A DNA stretch of 64,000 bases, from positions 51,921 through 115,920 of the forward strand of contig JASGCC010000433.1 of NCBI GenBank assembly GCA_030067915.1, given 5' to 3'. The notes under the pieces were generated by a model. It was not told the DNA's origin. It made no database searches and saw nothing but the letters and a program-made list of their open reading frames with translations. This DNA is from Hydractinia echinata (lineage: Eukaryota > Cnidaria > Hydrozoa > Anthoathecata > Hydractiniidae). Positions 40,773 to 51,400 of this stretch are shown piece after piece. The stretch's first letter is position 1. Each line of letters begins with the position of its first letter. The position numbers and the translations under genes were made by a program.

Positions 40773-41606
40773 TTGTTCATAAACTCTGAAGGAATATTGA
40801 TAACAAAAACCACAACTGCAAACCAGATCGTTCCTCCCACACGTTATCACAGGATGGTGTTCAAGGAGCTACATGAAAAGATGGGTCATCTGGGATATGA
40901 TCGCGTGATTGAATTGGCAAGGAGGAGATTTTACTGGCCTGGTATGGCTAGTGATGTCAAAATGTTTATTTCCAAGAAATGCAAGTGCATAAAGGATAAA
41001 AAGCCAAACATTGAACAGAGAGCACCATTAGAGCCATTATTAACATCAGAGCCAATGGAAATGCCTCCTGTAGACTACCTGCATCTTGACAAAGCAAAAG
41101 GAGGATATGAGTATCTGTTGGTAATCACTGACCACTTTACCCGCTTTACCCAAGCCTATCCTACCAAGAATAAGTCAGGCAGATCAGCAGCTGAAAAGGC
41201 ATTCAATGAATTCATTTTATCGTACGGATTCCCCAAACGCATAAACAAAGACCAAGGGATGGAGTTTGATAACAAACTCTGGAAAAGACTACAGGAATTA
41301 AGTGGCATTGAATCATCAAGGACAACTACATATCACCCAATGGGAAATGGTCAATGTGAAAGGATGAATCGCACAATCCTAAATATGCTGAAGACTCTGG
41401 AGAAACACCAGAAAGATAAGTGGAAAGACCACATTAAACACCTTTTCTTTGCCTACAATAGCACAGTGCATAAAACAACTGGATTTACACCATTTTACCT
41501 GATGTTTGGACGCCATAGCAGGTTGCCGATTGATTTGATGTTCACCCTAAAAGAAGAAATTGAGGATCACCACACTACTACAGAAAAATGGAAAAGATCT
41601 ATTTAA
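40773..41606 (+). pseudogene. Outer gypsy integrase core
   Basis: 277 open codons: HHCC zinc domain (His-Glu-Lys-Met-Gly-His, Cys-Lys-Cys), an Arg-Arg-Arg-Phe-Tyr-Trp-Pro-Gly-Met motif, and an rve core with Leu-His-Leu-Asp, Lys-Asp-Gln-Gly-Met-Glu-Phe and Gly-Gln-Cys-Glu-Arg-Met-Asn supplying D, D, E. The core residues are intact. A TAA at 41604-41606 ends the frame before the C-terminal domain. Confidence 0.88.
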
Positions 41607-42164
41607 CAAGCCTGTCTTGCTTCATCCAAGTCTGCGGAATCAGGACGAAAGCATTATGACAAAAAAATTTATGGTGCTACACTTGCAGTTGGAGACAGAG
41701 TAACTTCGTAACCTTACAGAACGAGGTGGAACCGGAAACTAAAATCCTATTGGGAAAATGATGTTTACACTATAATTGCACAGAAACACAATTTACCAGT
41801 GTACAAAATAAGATCTGGATCTGGCAAAACCAAAGTGGTACACCGAAACCTTTTACTTCAATGCAATCAGCTACCAGAGGTGATCACGCCTTCTCATCTT
41901 CATCATGGAGAGGGTAGTCAGGATATTATGGACACAAGCTCTCCTGAGGTGGGAGAGGAGAATCATCAGAGTGATACCAGTTCTCCTGGGGTGGGAGAGG
42001 AGCAACAACACAAGTCCTTAACTGAAGGAGATGATACCGCAAACTCACACTCTCCTGAGTCGGGAGAGGAGGAGATTCATCAGCAGAGACCACAACGAAC
42101 AAGCAAACGAAAAAAGATAATGACATATGACAAACAAGGAAACCCAACATACGAAGAACTGTAA
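41607..42164 (+). pseudogene. Outer gypsy integrase C-terminal region
   Basis: After the stop at 41606 the SH3-like region is spread over frames with stops near 41700-41740, then open from 41799 to 42164: Lys-Thr-Lys-Val-Val-His-Arg-Asn-Leu-Leu, followed by an acidic tail with three tandem repeats of Ser-Pro-(Glu/Gly)-(Val/Ser)-Gly-Glu-Glu (DNA repeats TCTCCTGAGGTGGGAGAGGA type at about 41939, 41984 and 42050). This is the last coding part of the outer gypsy element. Confidence 0.72.
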
Positions 42165-42259
42165 ATATTGAGTTACGAAACATTGAGTTAAAAAAAAAAG
42201 AAAAAAAAAACTATTTGACGCTGACTTATTAACTGGAGCTATGAATTAGTCCCTTATAT
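42165..42259 (+). other. Probable 3' untranslated end of outer gypsy with A-rich tract
   Basis: Follows the last pol codon. Holds a 22-bp A/G tract at about 42190-42211 that could be the polypurine tract, and a TTATAT half of a TATA-like site cut by the MITE at 42260. The 3' LTR boundary cannot be set without a second copy. Confidence 0.35.
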
Positions 42260-42941
42260 CAGTACGGGATCTTTTCCCGATCGGGGTAAATTACCCGATC
42301 GAGTGAGTGCGCAACCACCCGATCGGGAGAGACTTACCTGAATCGGGGGAGTATTTTTCTTGCTTAAAATTGCTTTTTAAAAGGGCAAGCCGCTGGCCAA
42401 AAGTGCAATATAATTTTTTGTTTACATTAAATCATAAACTTATTTGGCGCCGATTCACTGATTAAAAAAAAAATTCACCGTGCCGTTCCGATGCTATTGA
42501 TGAATTCTTGAGTTGAATTGACTACATGGTGCATATTTTCAGTCTAGGTTGCACATGTTGAGGCTCTGAAGCTCATTTTAGTTGTCTTATAGACATGTGC
42601 TTGGAGTTAGTTTAGTAAGAAGCCAGTATAGCAAGCTATATAGTGAAAAATGTGCATATTTTTTATCATATCTGACACAAAGTATAGTAGAGAAATATTG
42701 ATATCTTTAACGTAGCTAGCTAGCTGTCTCTAGAGCTTAAGCTGACTAGGTGCTAGGCAAGAACTAAGTCTCTCCCATCACCTTCGGTTTGTTTATGTAT
42801 TTAGCTAGCTAAAAATTTACCGCCAGTTATGACTCACTCAATCGGGTGGTCGTGAAAAATTGCCGCCGGTGCCGACTCACTCGATCGAGTGGTTTACTCA
42901 ATCGGGGGACACTCACCCGATCTGGGAAAGATCCCGTACTG
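42260..42941. mobile_element. 682-bp MITE with CAGTACGGGATC inverted ends
   Basis: Ends CAGTACGGGATCTTT and AAAGATCCCGTACTG are inverted repeats, extending about 90 bp inward with CCCGATCGGG and CGATCGAGTGAGT motifs. Flanked by the direct repeat TATAT (42255-42259, 42942-42946). It is rich in CCCGATCGGG palindromes and has no coding potential. Removing it leaves a TTATATAAAT TATA-like site, so it may have landed in the promoter of the outer gypsy LTR. Superfamily not assigned; a TA or TATAT target would fit several. Confidence 0.75.
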
Positions 42942-43620
42942 TATATAAATGCTACGAGCACCTGGATGGATAAAAGTACACATCAAATTAAATATTTAGT
43001 TGGCTCCAGTAGCTAAGAACTGTTTACTTGATATCAGACAATACTTAAAAAAGATTACTTATCTTGCAGAGATGAGATGGCTGCGTTTGGCAGTCAGCAA
43101 AACTTGTCTCGATGTGTTGCAGCAGAACTGTGTTCTTTGTGTAACAAGTGTATAGTACATGTCTAATCATTTATGTTCACTTTTTATGTTGGCTTTACGG
43201 TTGGTTTGGAGATCCAAACGGCGTCGATAATGCAGACAGAGCAACATAAACCGTACTATATTTTTCTTCAATGATGCGACAGCAACAACGACGAGTTCTT
43301 CAACATCCTTTCCAGCCAGCATTTGAATGAGAAGTGACGCCTACAACGAACATGCGATCGGTAGCGTGCAACTATGGTTGAGGAGGTACTGAGCGCACGA
43401 AAAATCTAATTCAACTCCAGACTCCGGTTTTGATGTAAACAAACATGGCAGACAAATAGCGACGAAGGGACGATTTCTTGAGACAAGCGATGGCGAAGAT
43501 CCAAAATTTACTGCACGACCAAATTGTTGGCATCTTCGAAAGCGTGGGGCGAGTGTTGGATATGCAACAGAATTGTACTGATAATATTTAATATTTACCT
43601 AGCTAAACTTTTGCAGCCAG

Positions 43621-43975
43621 TGTTGCCATCTTTGTTTACATTTTGTTTGAAGCTGAGTCTCTCTTTTTTTCTATAAGGCCTCAGGCAACACTGGACCCTG
43701 TCTCAGTACTTTGTGTATTTGGTTTGGGATATTGAGTCTGCTAGAGCTGCTGGGAAAACCTGAGGTTGGGAACTAGTGCTCAGTTTGTGTGGCCCTTGGT
43801 ATAAAAGCAGCTCAAGCATGGGTTCACCCCTCTCTACTCTACTCATCTATCATGCTACAACAAGAGAAACGTTCTTTTGGAGATAAATAAGGCAACCTGT
43901 GAAGAATCATGAAATAATAATATTGGGAAGTCAAATAAAGTGTCTTCCTTGCCCTGAACAAATGCAGCGCTAACA
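43621..43975 (+). repeat. LTR-like segment, TGTT...AACA, with TATA box and poly(A) signal
   Basis: A 355-bp stretch starting TGTTGCC and ending GCTAACA, holding TATAAAAG (43800-43807) and AATAAA (43934-43939), the order expected for U3-R-U5. It may be the 3' LTR of the outer gypsy or a solo LTR. No clear 5-bp target duplication flanks it (GCCAG and CAGAG), and there is no second copy in the window, so the call is tentative. 42942-43620 between it and the MITE has no gene. Confidence 0.35.
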
Positions 43976-44518
43976 CAGAGAATGTCGGAAGTAACGTCAC
44001 AATAAATGTTTAATTTTTAATGGTCATCACTTCAAAGTTCACTTTAAAATACCTTATCGGTAAAAAAAAGTCGGCAGAAAGTGACGAAACTTTTGCTAGG
44101 GACAAATACATTTTGTCAACCAATTATTTTCACAAATCTTTATTTTATCCTGCAAAAATTTTTGCTAATTATTCTTTTTACCAACCACCATTTTTTTTGA
44201 TTTTTTTTTTGGCCATTTTAATATTTGTCCAATTTTCAATTTAGTATCTATCAAGATTATAACAATAGTAAAAAAAACGAATAACAGCCTTGTATGATTT
44301 TAAATAACGTTTGAACTGAGCGGAAAAAAAAGGGAGCCTAGAAGAACAAAAAAAGCAGAGGACTCGGGCCAAAGCTAAGAAAATGTTCAAAAATTATGTG
44401 AAAGCTTTTTTTTCAAATTTTAAAAGGGTTTCTCCTACTTTAAGGCTAAAAAAAGAAAACACTAAATTAGAATTAGAGGGAATTAAAAATGTTACTAATT
44501 TTAAGTACTGTGATATTC
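43976..44518. other. AT-rich spacer without recognised features
   Basis: About 540 bp, homopolymer-rich, with only short frames of low-complexity composition. Nothing recognised. Confidence 0.6.
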
Positions 44519-46482
44519 CCACCCTCGTCCCCAGGTTTTTTTTGTTGTTTTTTTATATGAGAGAAGACGACGATAATTACCCTGGTATCGTTGAGAGATT
44601 TTTGGCCAATATATGGCCAGATTATGCGAACGTGTCATACGTTAATTTATGCGACTAACAATGGCGGAAATTTAGCGGGTAGAATTTTATGTTCCAGCAA
44701 CAGAAAACGTACTAACATATTGTATTGTCTAACAAAAATATACAATAAAAAGTATCTTGGTAACTGCAATAAGCGTCTTTAAAGTTTAAAGAGAGGTGTG
44801 CTGTTTTATTAGCAGGTTACATAATACTTTATTATAGTTTAGCTAGCTAGGTACTTTTTAAATAAATGTTTTCTTTGCTGAACTTAGATAGTTCATTGTT
44901 AGATTTCAAATCCACTTTATGGAAAAATTTTTAATTTTTGTGGCGTTTTGAATCCTATGAAAAAAACAAGGAAGTGAAGAGAAGGGCAGACTAATTTCCG
45001 GATATAATGTAGACAGCTTCAGATATTATAAAAGCTTGCCTTTTACATACAAGTTTCGAAATACTTTTGAATTTTTACGAGAACTAATTTTTTGCAAAGT
45101 TAGCAAGTTCTACTCTTGTTTAAAATACCTCCTTAATCTGAATACAAGTATGGGTATTTGTACTGAAAAAGACATACGCTAAAAGCTATTTTCCACTTCA
45201 AGAAAATTTTCTTTGGAATGGAATGGAAATGAACAGAAAAATGTCTGAGCGTGCATACTTGCATGTTTACATCCATGAACAGAAAATCTTCTTGTCTGTT
45301 CTGTTGTGAGCAAAGTAGAATGAAGTTTAACTTTTTCTTTGTGTTGTGTACGAAAAAGACAATTGGAGAATTATTTAGCCACTCACATTATTTCGTTTTT
45401 TTGAAAATTGCACAAAGTGCGTTTACTTTCTGTATAAAAATGCACAATGTTATGAAATGGAAATTACATGTAGAAAATTTTCTGTCCTGTTCCTGTCTAG
45501 TTCGTTCATGAAAATTTTCTTAAAGTGGAAAGTTGAAGTGGGCTAAAAAAATACTTCTTCTTCGAAACCATACTTTTTGCTAAAAGTAAAATTAAAATAA
45601 ACACTTGAATCTTGCCATAACCTTTTTTTAGGTTGGTTGATAAATTTGAGTCAGAAAATATTTCCACTATTATCATAGTTCTTGAGTTTCTGATATTAGT
45701 TGTTTTCAGGGATACAGATAAACGATTTTTGACAGTATATCAATTTGACAAAGATACATGTGCAAAAAAACATTATGAGCAATTCTCATGATTGAAATAG
45801 GGTCTAAACAAAAATATGTGCAATGCTCGATTGGTCTACCAAGTTTCCTATTTCTTATATCACAGAAAGCTACTTTGTCAATAAAAAAACTCGCCACATT
45901 TAAGTTCAAATGTTGCCAACTTTTTAACCATACAGCCTTTTTTGAGTTTGTGGGTGGAGCGTGTTGATTTTACCTGCCTCTGCATGAATATGGTTAAGGT
46001 ATTATTGAAATTTATAGATTTCTAAGAGATGCTAGATTCCCCCTTCAAGTTTTATATTCTTTTTCTTGAACAAATTCATTAATTTAAGTAAATATTTCAT
46101 AAATCTTTGCAAATAGGGTCCCCAAATTCAACCAAGACAGGACTGTTGTTTTTATTATTTTCAGCAGTCTACTATTCTTTCTTAATGTACAACGATGAAA
46201 CTAGTCAGTTATATTTTAATAAATCTAACAAAGTAAAACCAAACGTTTTTTATAAATTTAACTAGCTTTATAACAAACTGTTGTTGTTTACAAATATAAT
46301 CGACCACGGCTCAATGCACCATTTTAATCTTGACCTGAAAAATTGCTGACTAAGGATAAAAGTTGTAATAATTATGGAAATGTAAAAGCCAATAATATTT
46401 CAATATCCAGTTAACGATAACATAGTATTTTTCGACGTCATCTCTCATATCAAGAAGGCAAAAACCCTGGGGACGAGGGTGG
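44519..46482. mobile_element. 1964-bp hAT-like non-autonomous DNA transposon
   Basis: Ends CCACCCTCGTCCCCAGG and CCTGGGGACGAGGGTGG are perfect inverted repeats, part of a wider ~58-bp imperfect repeat. It is flanked by the perfect 8-bp duplication TGATATTC (44511-44518 and 46483-46490). Eight-base target duplications are typical of hAT elements. The interior is AT-rich with no transposase. A smaller inverted repeat is nested inside (45190-45531). Confidence 0.85.
45190..45531. repeat. Nested inverted repeat, possible small MITE
   Basis: TTTCCACTTCAAGAAAATTTTC (arms about 45190-45211) returns inverted at 45510-45531 with one or two mismatches. The 340-bp interior has no gene. No clear target duplication. 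Confidence 0.45.
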
Positions 46483-46490
46483 TGATATTC

Positions 46491-47965
46491 CTTGCTTTTC
46501 CCAACGAAACAATATATTTGGTCTCGCGGGCTTTGTAAATAGTTTCAAGATCTCTTTTAGTTAGGTGTTTTCGTTATTGTGTCTTTGCGTTAATAGTTGC
46601 TTTGCCACTCAGCTAGCTGGAATGTCATTTAAACTACTTGTTGTCTTTAAACAACCGTTCTGTTTTATGTTACATTTTTGTTTGCCCAATTCCTTTTGTT
46701 AGCTAACAGCCATATGTTTTAAGATTCTTTACCTGCTAAGTAAGTTACATTTTGTAAATAAAAGTTAGTAAGCAGCTGTTTGACAATAAAGTTGTGTATC
46801 GAGTACACAACAGGAAATTCTTGTATTCTTGGTACTAATTATAAAGTTAGGTTCTACTGTAAGTATCCAATTTTTTTCTTCCATCCTCAATCTTTTTATC
46901 CTTACTAACCAAACAGAAGCTGTCTCATTGTTCTCTTCGTCTTGTAATTAATTCTACTTGCAGACTTTGTAGTTTTTTTCAGTTTAAAGATCGTATTCCT
47001 AATAACTTACGCCCTGGCCTTGTTTACCAGTTTAAGTGGGGTTGCTGCAATGCCACTTTAATAGCAAAACTAGTCCCCACTCTAAGATCAGAATGTGCGA
47101 GCACTTGGAATATCGCATTTTACCATCTGCCTCCTGTTGGGCATCATAGATATGAATGTGACTATCCTCCGTCGTTTTGTAATGTTACCGTTTTATGCAG
47201 TGACAGTAATGATTTAAAGTTCACCTTGAAAGAGATCTTTAATTGAAATAAACCTCCTCTCAATAAGACCATTACTTCACGGCTTTTAGAACAATTTTAG
47301 CAAGAAATTTTCTACTGTTCTTAATATGAAATTACTATATAAATTGACATGTGATTTTTGGAAAAACGCACCTATTTATGCAAAAATAAAAAAATAAAAA
47401 AAACTCCATACCTTCAAAAGAATAAAACTTCTTAGCAAGCTGGCAACTTCTTGGCTTCACATCGCTAGATAAAAATAAATATTTTAATGCGGTGATTTTA
47501 TCAACATTTAAGGTGCACAGGTACATTTCACTTGTAAACAAACAAAACATTAACCACATTTCAATCATTTAAAACCATTTTAGACAATATTAACGAATCT
47601 GATTTCAGGATAGGGTGTCTAAATTGCTGCAAAATAAATTCGATAATCATATCTCATATGAATATTGAAGAGCTTCAAAAGTATTTGAGACTACCTGCAT
47701 TTTCTGCTCTTAACATCTAGGTTAAGAAAAGGAGTTATAACAGCTTCAAATGTCCTGAATTAAAATAATATTGGAATGTTGCAATAATGTTGGTATGTTG
47801 CAATTACACCAAAAGATATAATGGTATGGTGTTGGCAAACCCAGACATACCAGCATTAAATATGAACGAGTTTTTGAGAAATTATTCATAACTCTCAGAA
47901 TGCTAATGTGATTTCGTGAAAAAAGCACACAAATTTATAAATGTTGTAAATGTGGGTGTGTGGAT
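46491..47965. other. Non-coding AT-rich stretch
   Basis: No ORF with protein-like composition and no inverted or direct repeats that I could establish. Base composition is roughly strand-balanced, unlike the region beyond 48.9 kb. Confidence 0.6.
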
Positions 47966-48411
47966 ATAAAGAAATGTAAAATAAAACATCACCAGTTTCA
48001 TCAATTAAATATATTTCACGACGTTTCCGCCGTATACGGAAAAGCGACCAAAAGTCCTTATTTTTCAGCCGTATCCGAGCATGTATTATACTGTCAGTCT
48101 AGGCCTAGTTTGGAGAATTTTTCGATACTTTCCACCGCTAGGAATAACTACGACTTAGAGCTGAAAGAGAGTTAATTAATCGATAGGGATGAACCAGCTT
48201 TGAATAAAAATATCGCATCTGTTCCATTATTCCTTGTTGATTAATATATTGTACAATATTTGTATCGTACGATCGTAATATATATAAAATAAAATAATCT
48301 TTCACGAAATAGTGTTTGTAACAAGACTTGATAATGGCCGTATACGGCCGAAACGTTTTCAAATATATTAATTGATGAAACTTGTGATGTTTTTCTTCAC
48401 ATTTAAATTTA
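47966..48411. repeat. Inverted repeat of about 74-bp arms with Penelope/hammerhead-like motif
   Basis: Arms at about 47966-48039 and 48338-48411 share AAACATCAC, GTTTCATCAATTAA and CCGTATACGG motifs in inverted orientation. The right arm reads CTTGATAATGGCCG...CGGCCGAAACGTT, which resembles the hammerhead-ribozyme core (CTGATGA, stem, GAAAC) carried by terminal repeats of Penelope-like elements, but the first core is altered. No RT sequence is present. Confidence 0.45.
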
Positions 48412-51400
48412 TAAATGAATGAATGTGGCTTATATTTGGATGAAGCTGTTACCTTAGACAAATTTTACAAATGAATATAGCATCATTATATTGTATCATT
48501 CTCGGCTTAACATTGGTTTTTCATGCTAGCTGGGTTGGGCAAAGCATATTTATATATTCCTCTTCCAATCCAATCTAGACTATAAGAAATCGTCCTTATC
48601 ACTACCTGACAAGACTTTCTCTATTTACCTCTGGGCCCAGCAACCATTAAGTGCTTATGCTAATTAATGGCTCAAGTAAACGTTCCTTTCTTGCAGTTTT
48701 CGTTGGGAGTTTAAAATCTATTCTAGGTTATAGGTATGGGTGAGTAACAGTATGTTATCCATCAAAATGGGCCACTTGCACATAGTTTTCATTCCATATT
48801 AGTTCTATTGACCCTTCTTACAGCAAGGTTCCACCTTTTTATGTCTCAAGGTTTCTTAACGAACAACAGAAACTGTATATCTATAGCAGGCGAATTCACC
48901 AACAAACTAACTCCCCCTTCTAGGTTGCTCATTTTACTTAATTTTTTAATTAAACAATTATACCCCTGGCTAGCATGCTGGGAGATAATACTACGGAATA
49001 GCCACATACAAAATAATAATTATCACAATAATGACAATCATCTCAAAATCAACAAACAATCAGAACAGGTACAGGTTCATATTGTCTACTTTATATTCTC
49101 ATTGCTAGTGCACTCAAATTCTTGTAAATCATCAGTCAAAAACGTAATGTATCAAAAAATTGCTCTTTTTTCCTGCGAGAATAGTACATTTTCTGCAAAA
49201 TCTCTTTGCATCATCTTCAGTCTCTTAGCCATGATTACATAATCTGTAGAAAACTCCACAACCGAAATAATTCAGTTGTGTCTCGACTCACGATGTTCTA
49301 ACGCTACCAAAATACAATGAAAACGCGAGAACACACATGAAGGAATTTAAAAATAACAACATCCTAGTAATCGCTATGGATAATCAAGATCTTTTGCCTG
49401 CTGATAATCGCATATTTTTATCCTTCGAGTGCCAGAAAAATACCTCACGCAAGGACATTATACAGGAAATAAAAATGTATCTAATTTCAAAAAAAGACTT
49501 TAGATGACAAGAGAACTATAAAAAATAATGACTTATTAAAATCAAGAACATGATTTTACACTTAAAAAACACAACTAAGAAAGTCCACTGTCACAAAATG
49601 CTAGTATAGTATGTTCTCATTCCTCAAGTCTTCATGTCGCACAACATCCAGTTATGTCGAATGAGATTGAACTATTAAAATCATGTCATTGTCTTAATTG
49701 CCACCACACGAGCATAATAATATAATGAGCACTCCACACTTTCTTATGCATCCAATCACAACCAAGCATGAAAACTCATAATAAGCAGTCATATAGAATA
49801 TTGGATATGTAATGAGTCAAAAATGAATCAACCGAATCGCCACAATCATATGACATATGCATGCCTCTTTTACAGAATCATTTATCTATCTAGGAAACGT
49901 AAAAAAACGATAATTCTTTTTTATAATGATCTAAACAAGGAATATTTAATCACCACATGCAAATTTAACTATGCAATTTTTACTACAAAGTTTAAAGTGA
50001 CAAAAAGAAAAAGAAATAGAAAACAATAAGATCTATTACTTTAACTTATGATATGTTATCATCAGTTCTTAATGACTGTTATTTTATCCGTTACATAAAA
50101 CTTTGAATGCTTTAAATAAAATAAATTTTAATATTTGAAAAAAAAATGTAGAGCATAAACACTGGAATGATAACTTTACAAAATAAAGAATCTAAAATCA
50201 TGAGACAAGGACAGACGATCATTAAACATAATCATACATAAGCTTCTCGGACTTAAACTTATAAAGTTTCAATGCGAAACTTTTAACACGCATAACAGAA
50301 AACTCTTAATAAATGTCGATCATTCACAACATCATTTAAAAGACACCTAAATCTCAGAATTAGCAATATTCAATAAATGTATTCTCTCCGCAGCATAACG
50401 CCATAATACAGCTTGCAGACAAAATTTTCAAACACTACAGGACAAAGATTGGATTCTAAGCATATTAATCATTATCCACAACAACCTTTGACAACAAAAT
50501 GTACATGAATGATCAATCTAAGAACATTAATTATGTACCCGAATCTGTCACGCAAAATCCGGCTTCAATATCAATTGCCCGAATACAATTTAAAAAAAAA
50601 GCATTTTATTTTGTCTATATCTTTACTATGCCATTTTTATTTATATTAATTAATTAAAACAAAACTATCATTTAGCATTTTAAAAACAAAAATCGTGATA
50701 AAAAAAACAAAATTAAGACAGAAAATCGTAAACAAGTAATACTACGACATTTAAATTATGAACCTACCGTGACGAGCTTTGTGACAACTCGTCTGCTGAA
50801 TCCTGCAACACAAATCTATCGATAGATCCACCGTGCTTCAGATGAAGCACGACACTAATTAGTAATAACCAAAACACCTTTGAGGATTTGTACACCGAAT
50901 AGTTTATGAATGACTGTGAACGTGCGAAAAAAGTGACACACTTAAAACTTCGCTGAAAACGTTAGCATCTTGTTTATTTCAAACAACATGGTTATACTTT
51001 AATTTTATTTTTTTAAAGTTGCTTAAAAACGGGCCGCGTCAACAGCGCGGAACCAGAAAAATATTTATCAAGCTAATCCTCAGTTTTATATTTTCTTTTC
51101 CTGATTAAATAAGCACTCAACTACACAAACAAAAAGGCATTGCTCTTCTACACGAATCACCTGTTCAACTTTGACATTGCAACCAATAAAAAATTCCTAC
51201 ACTAATATGTATTTAATAATACTACTTAGCACTATAATATTCATTATTCTACGCATCATTGAGATAAACCACAGGCTGTTAAAGAGTATCTTTCAGCACT
51301 TTTAGTACACACTAAAATAAGTATGTAATAAAACACATTTATAAACATTTTCTAATACAACTCTACTTCATGACGAACTTGTAGCATACTCACGCATTCT

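Larger units (their letters stand above)
1..42164 (+). mobile_element. Outer Ty3/gypsy LTR retrotransposon, interrupted by two insertions
   Basis: Gag, protease, reverse transcriptase, RNase H and integrase segments of one plus-strand Ty3/gypsy element lie at 1-517, 5331-7056 and 39525-42164. The pieces are collinear and resume at the same point of the protein on each side of the two insertions: the Gag zinc knuckle is cut at 517/5336, and the RT is cut just after its Asn-Ala-Pro-Pro motif at 7056/39529. The 5' LTR lies before the window. The 3' LTR cannot be fixed because there is no second copy for comparison. An A-rich tract at 42190-42211 could be the polypurine tract. The integrase and RT parts carry stops and frameshifts, so this copy is dead. 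Family assignment rests on the PR-RT-RNaseH-INT order. Confidence 0.88.

Noticed and set aside
43621..43975. Firm assignment of this segment as the 3' LTR of the outer gypsy element
   Set aside because: There is no polypurine tract directly upstream, no target duplication and no second copy in the window, so it is kept only as a tentative LTR-like feature.
44020..44658. Frames of 74-91 codons at 44.0-44.7 kb
   Set aside because: Phe/Lys-rich low-complexity translations, one of which crosses the hAT-like transposon boundary at 44519.
48808..49242. 144-codon frame at 48.8-49.2 kb
   Set aside because: No motif, low-complexity Asn/His/Leu composition, and no start or neighbour context. Treated as chance in AT-rich DNA.
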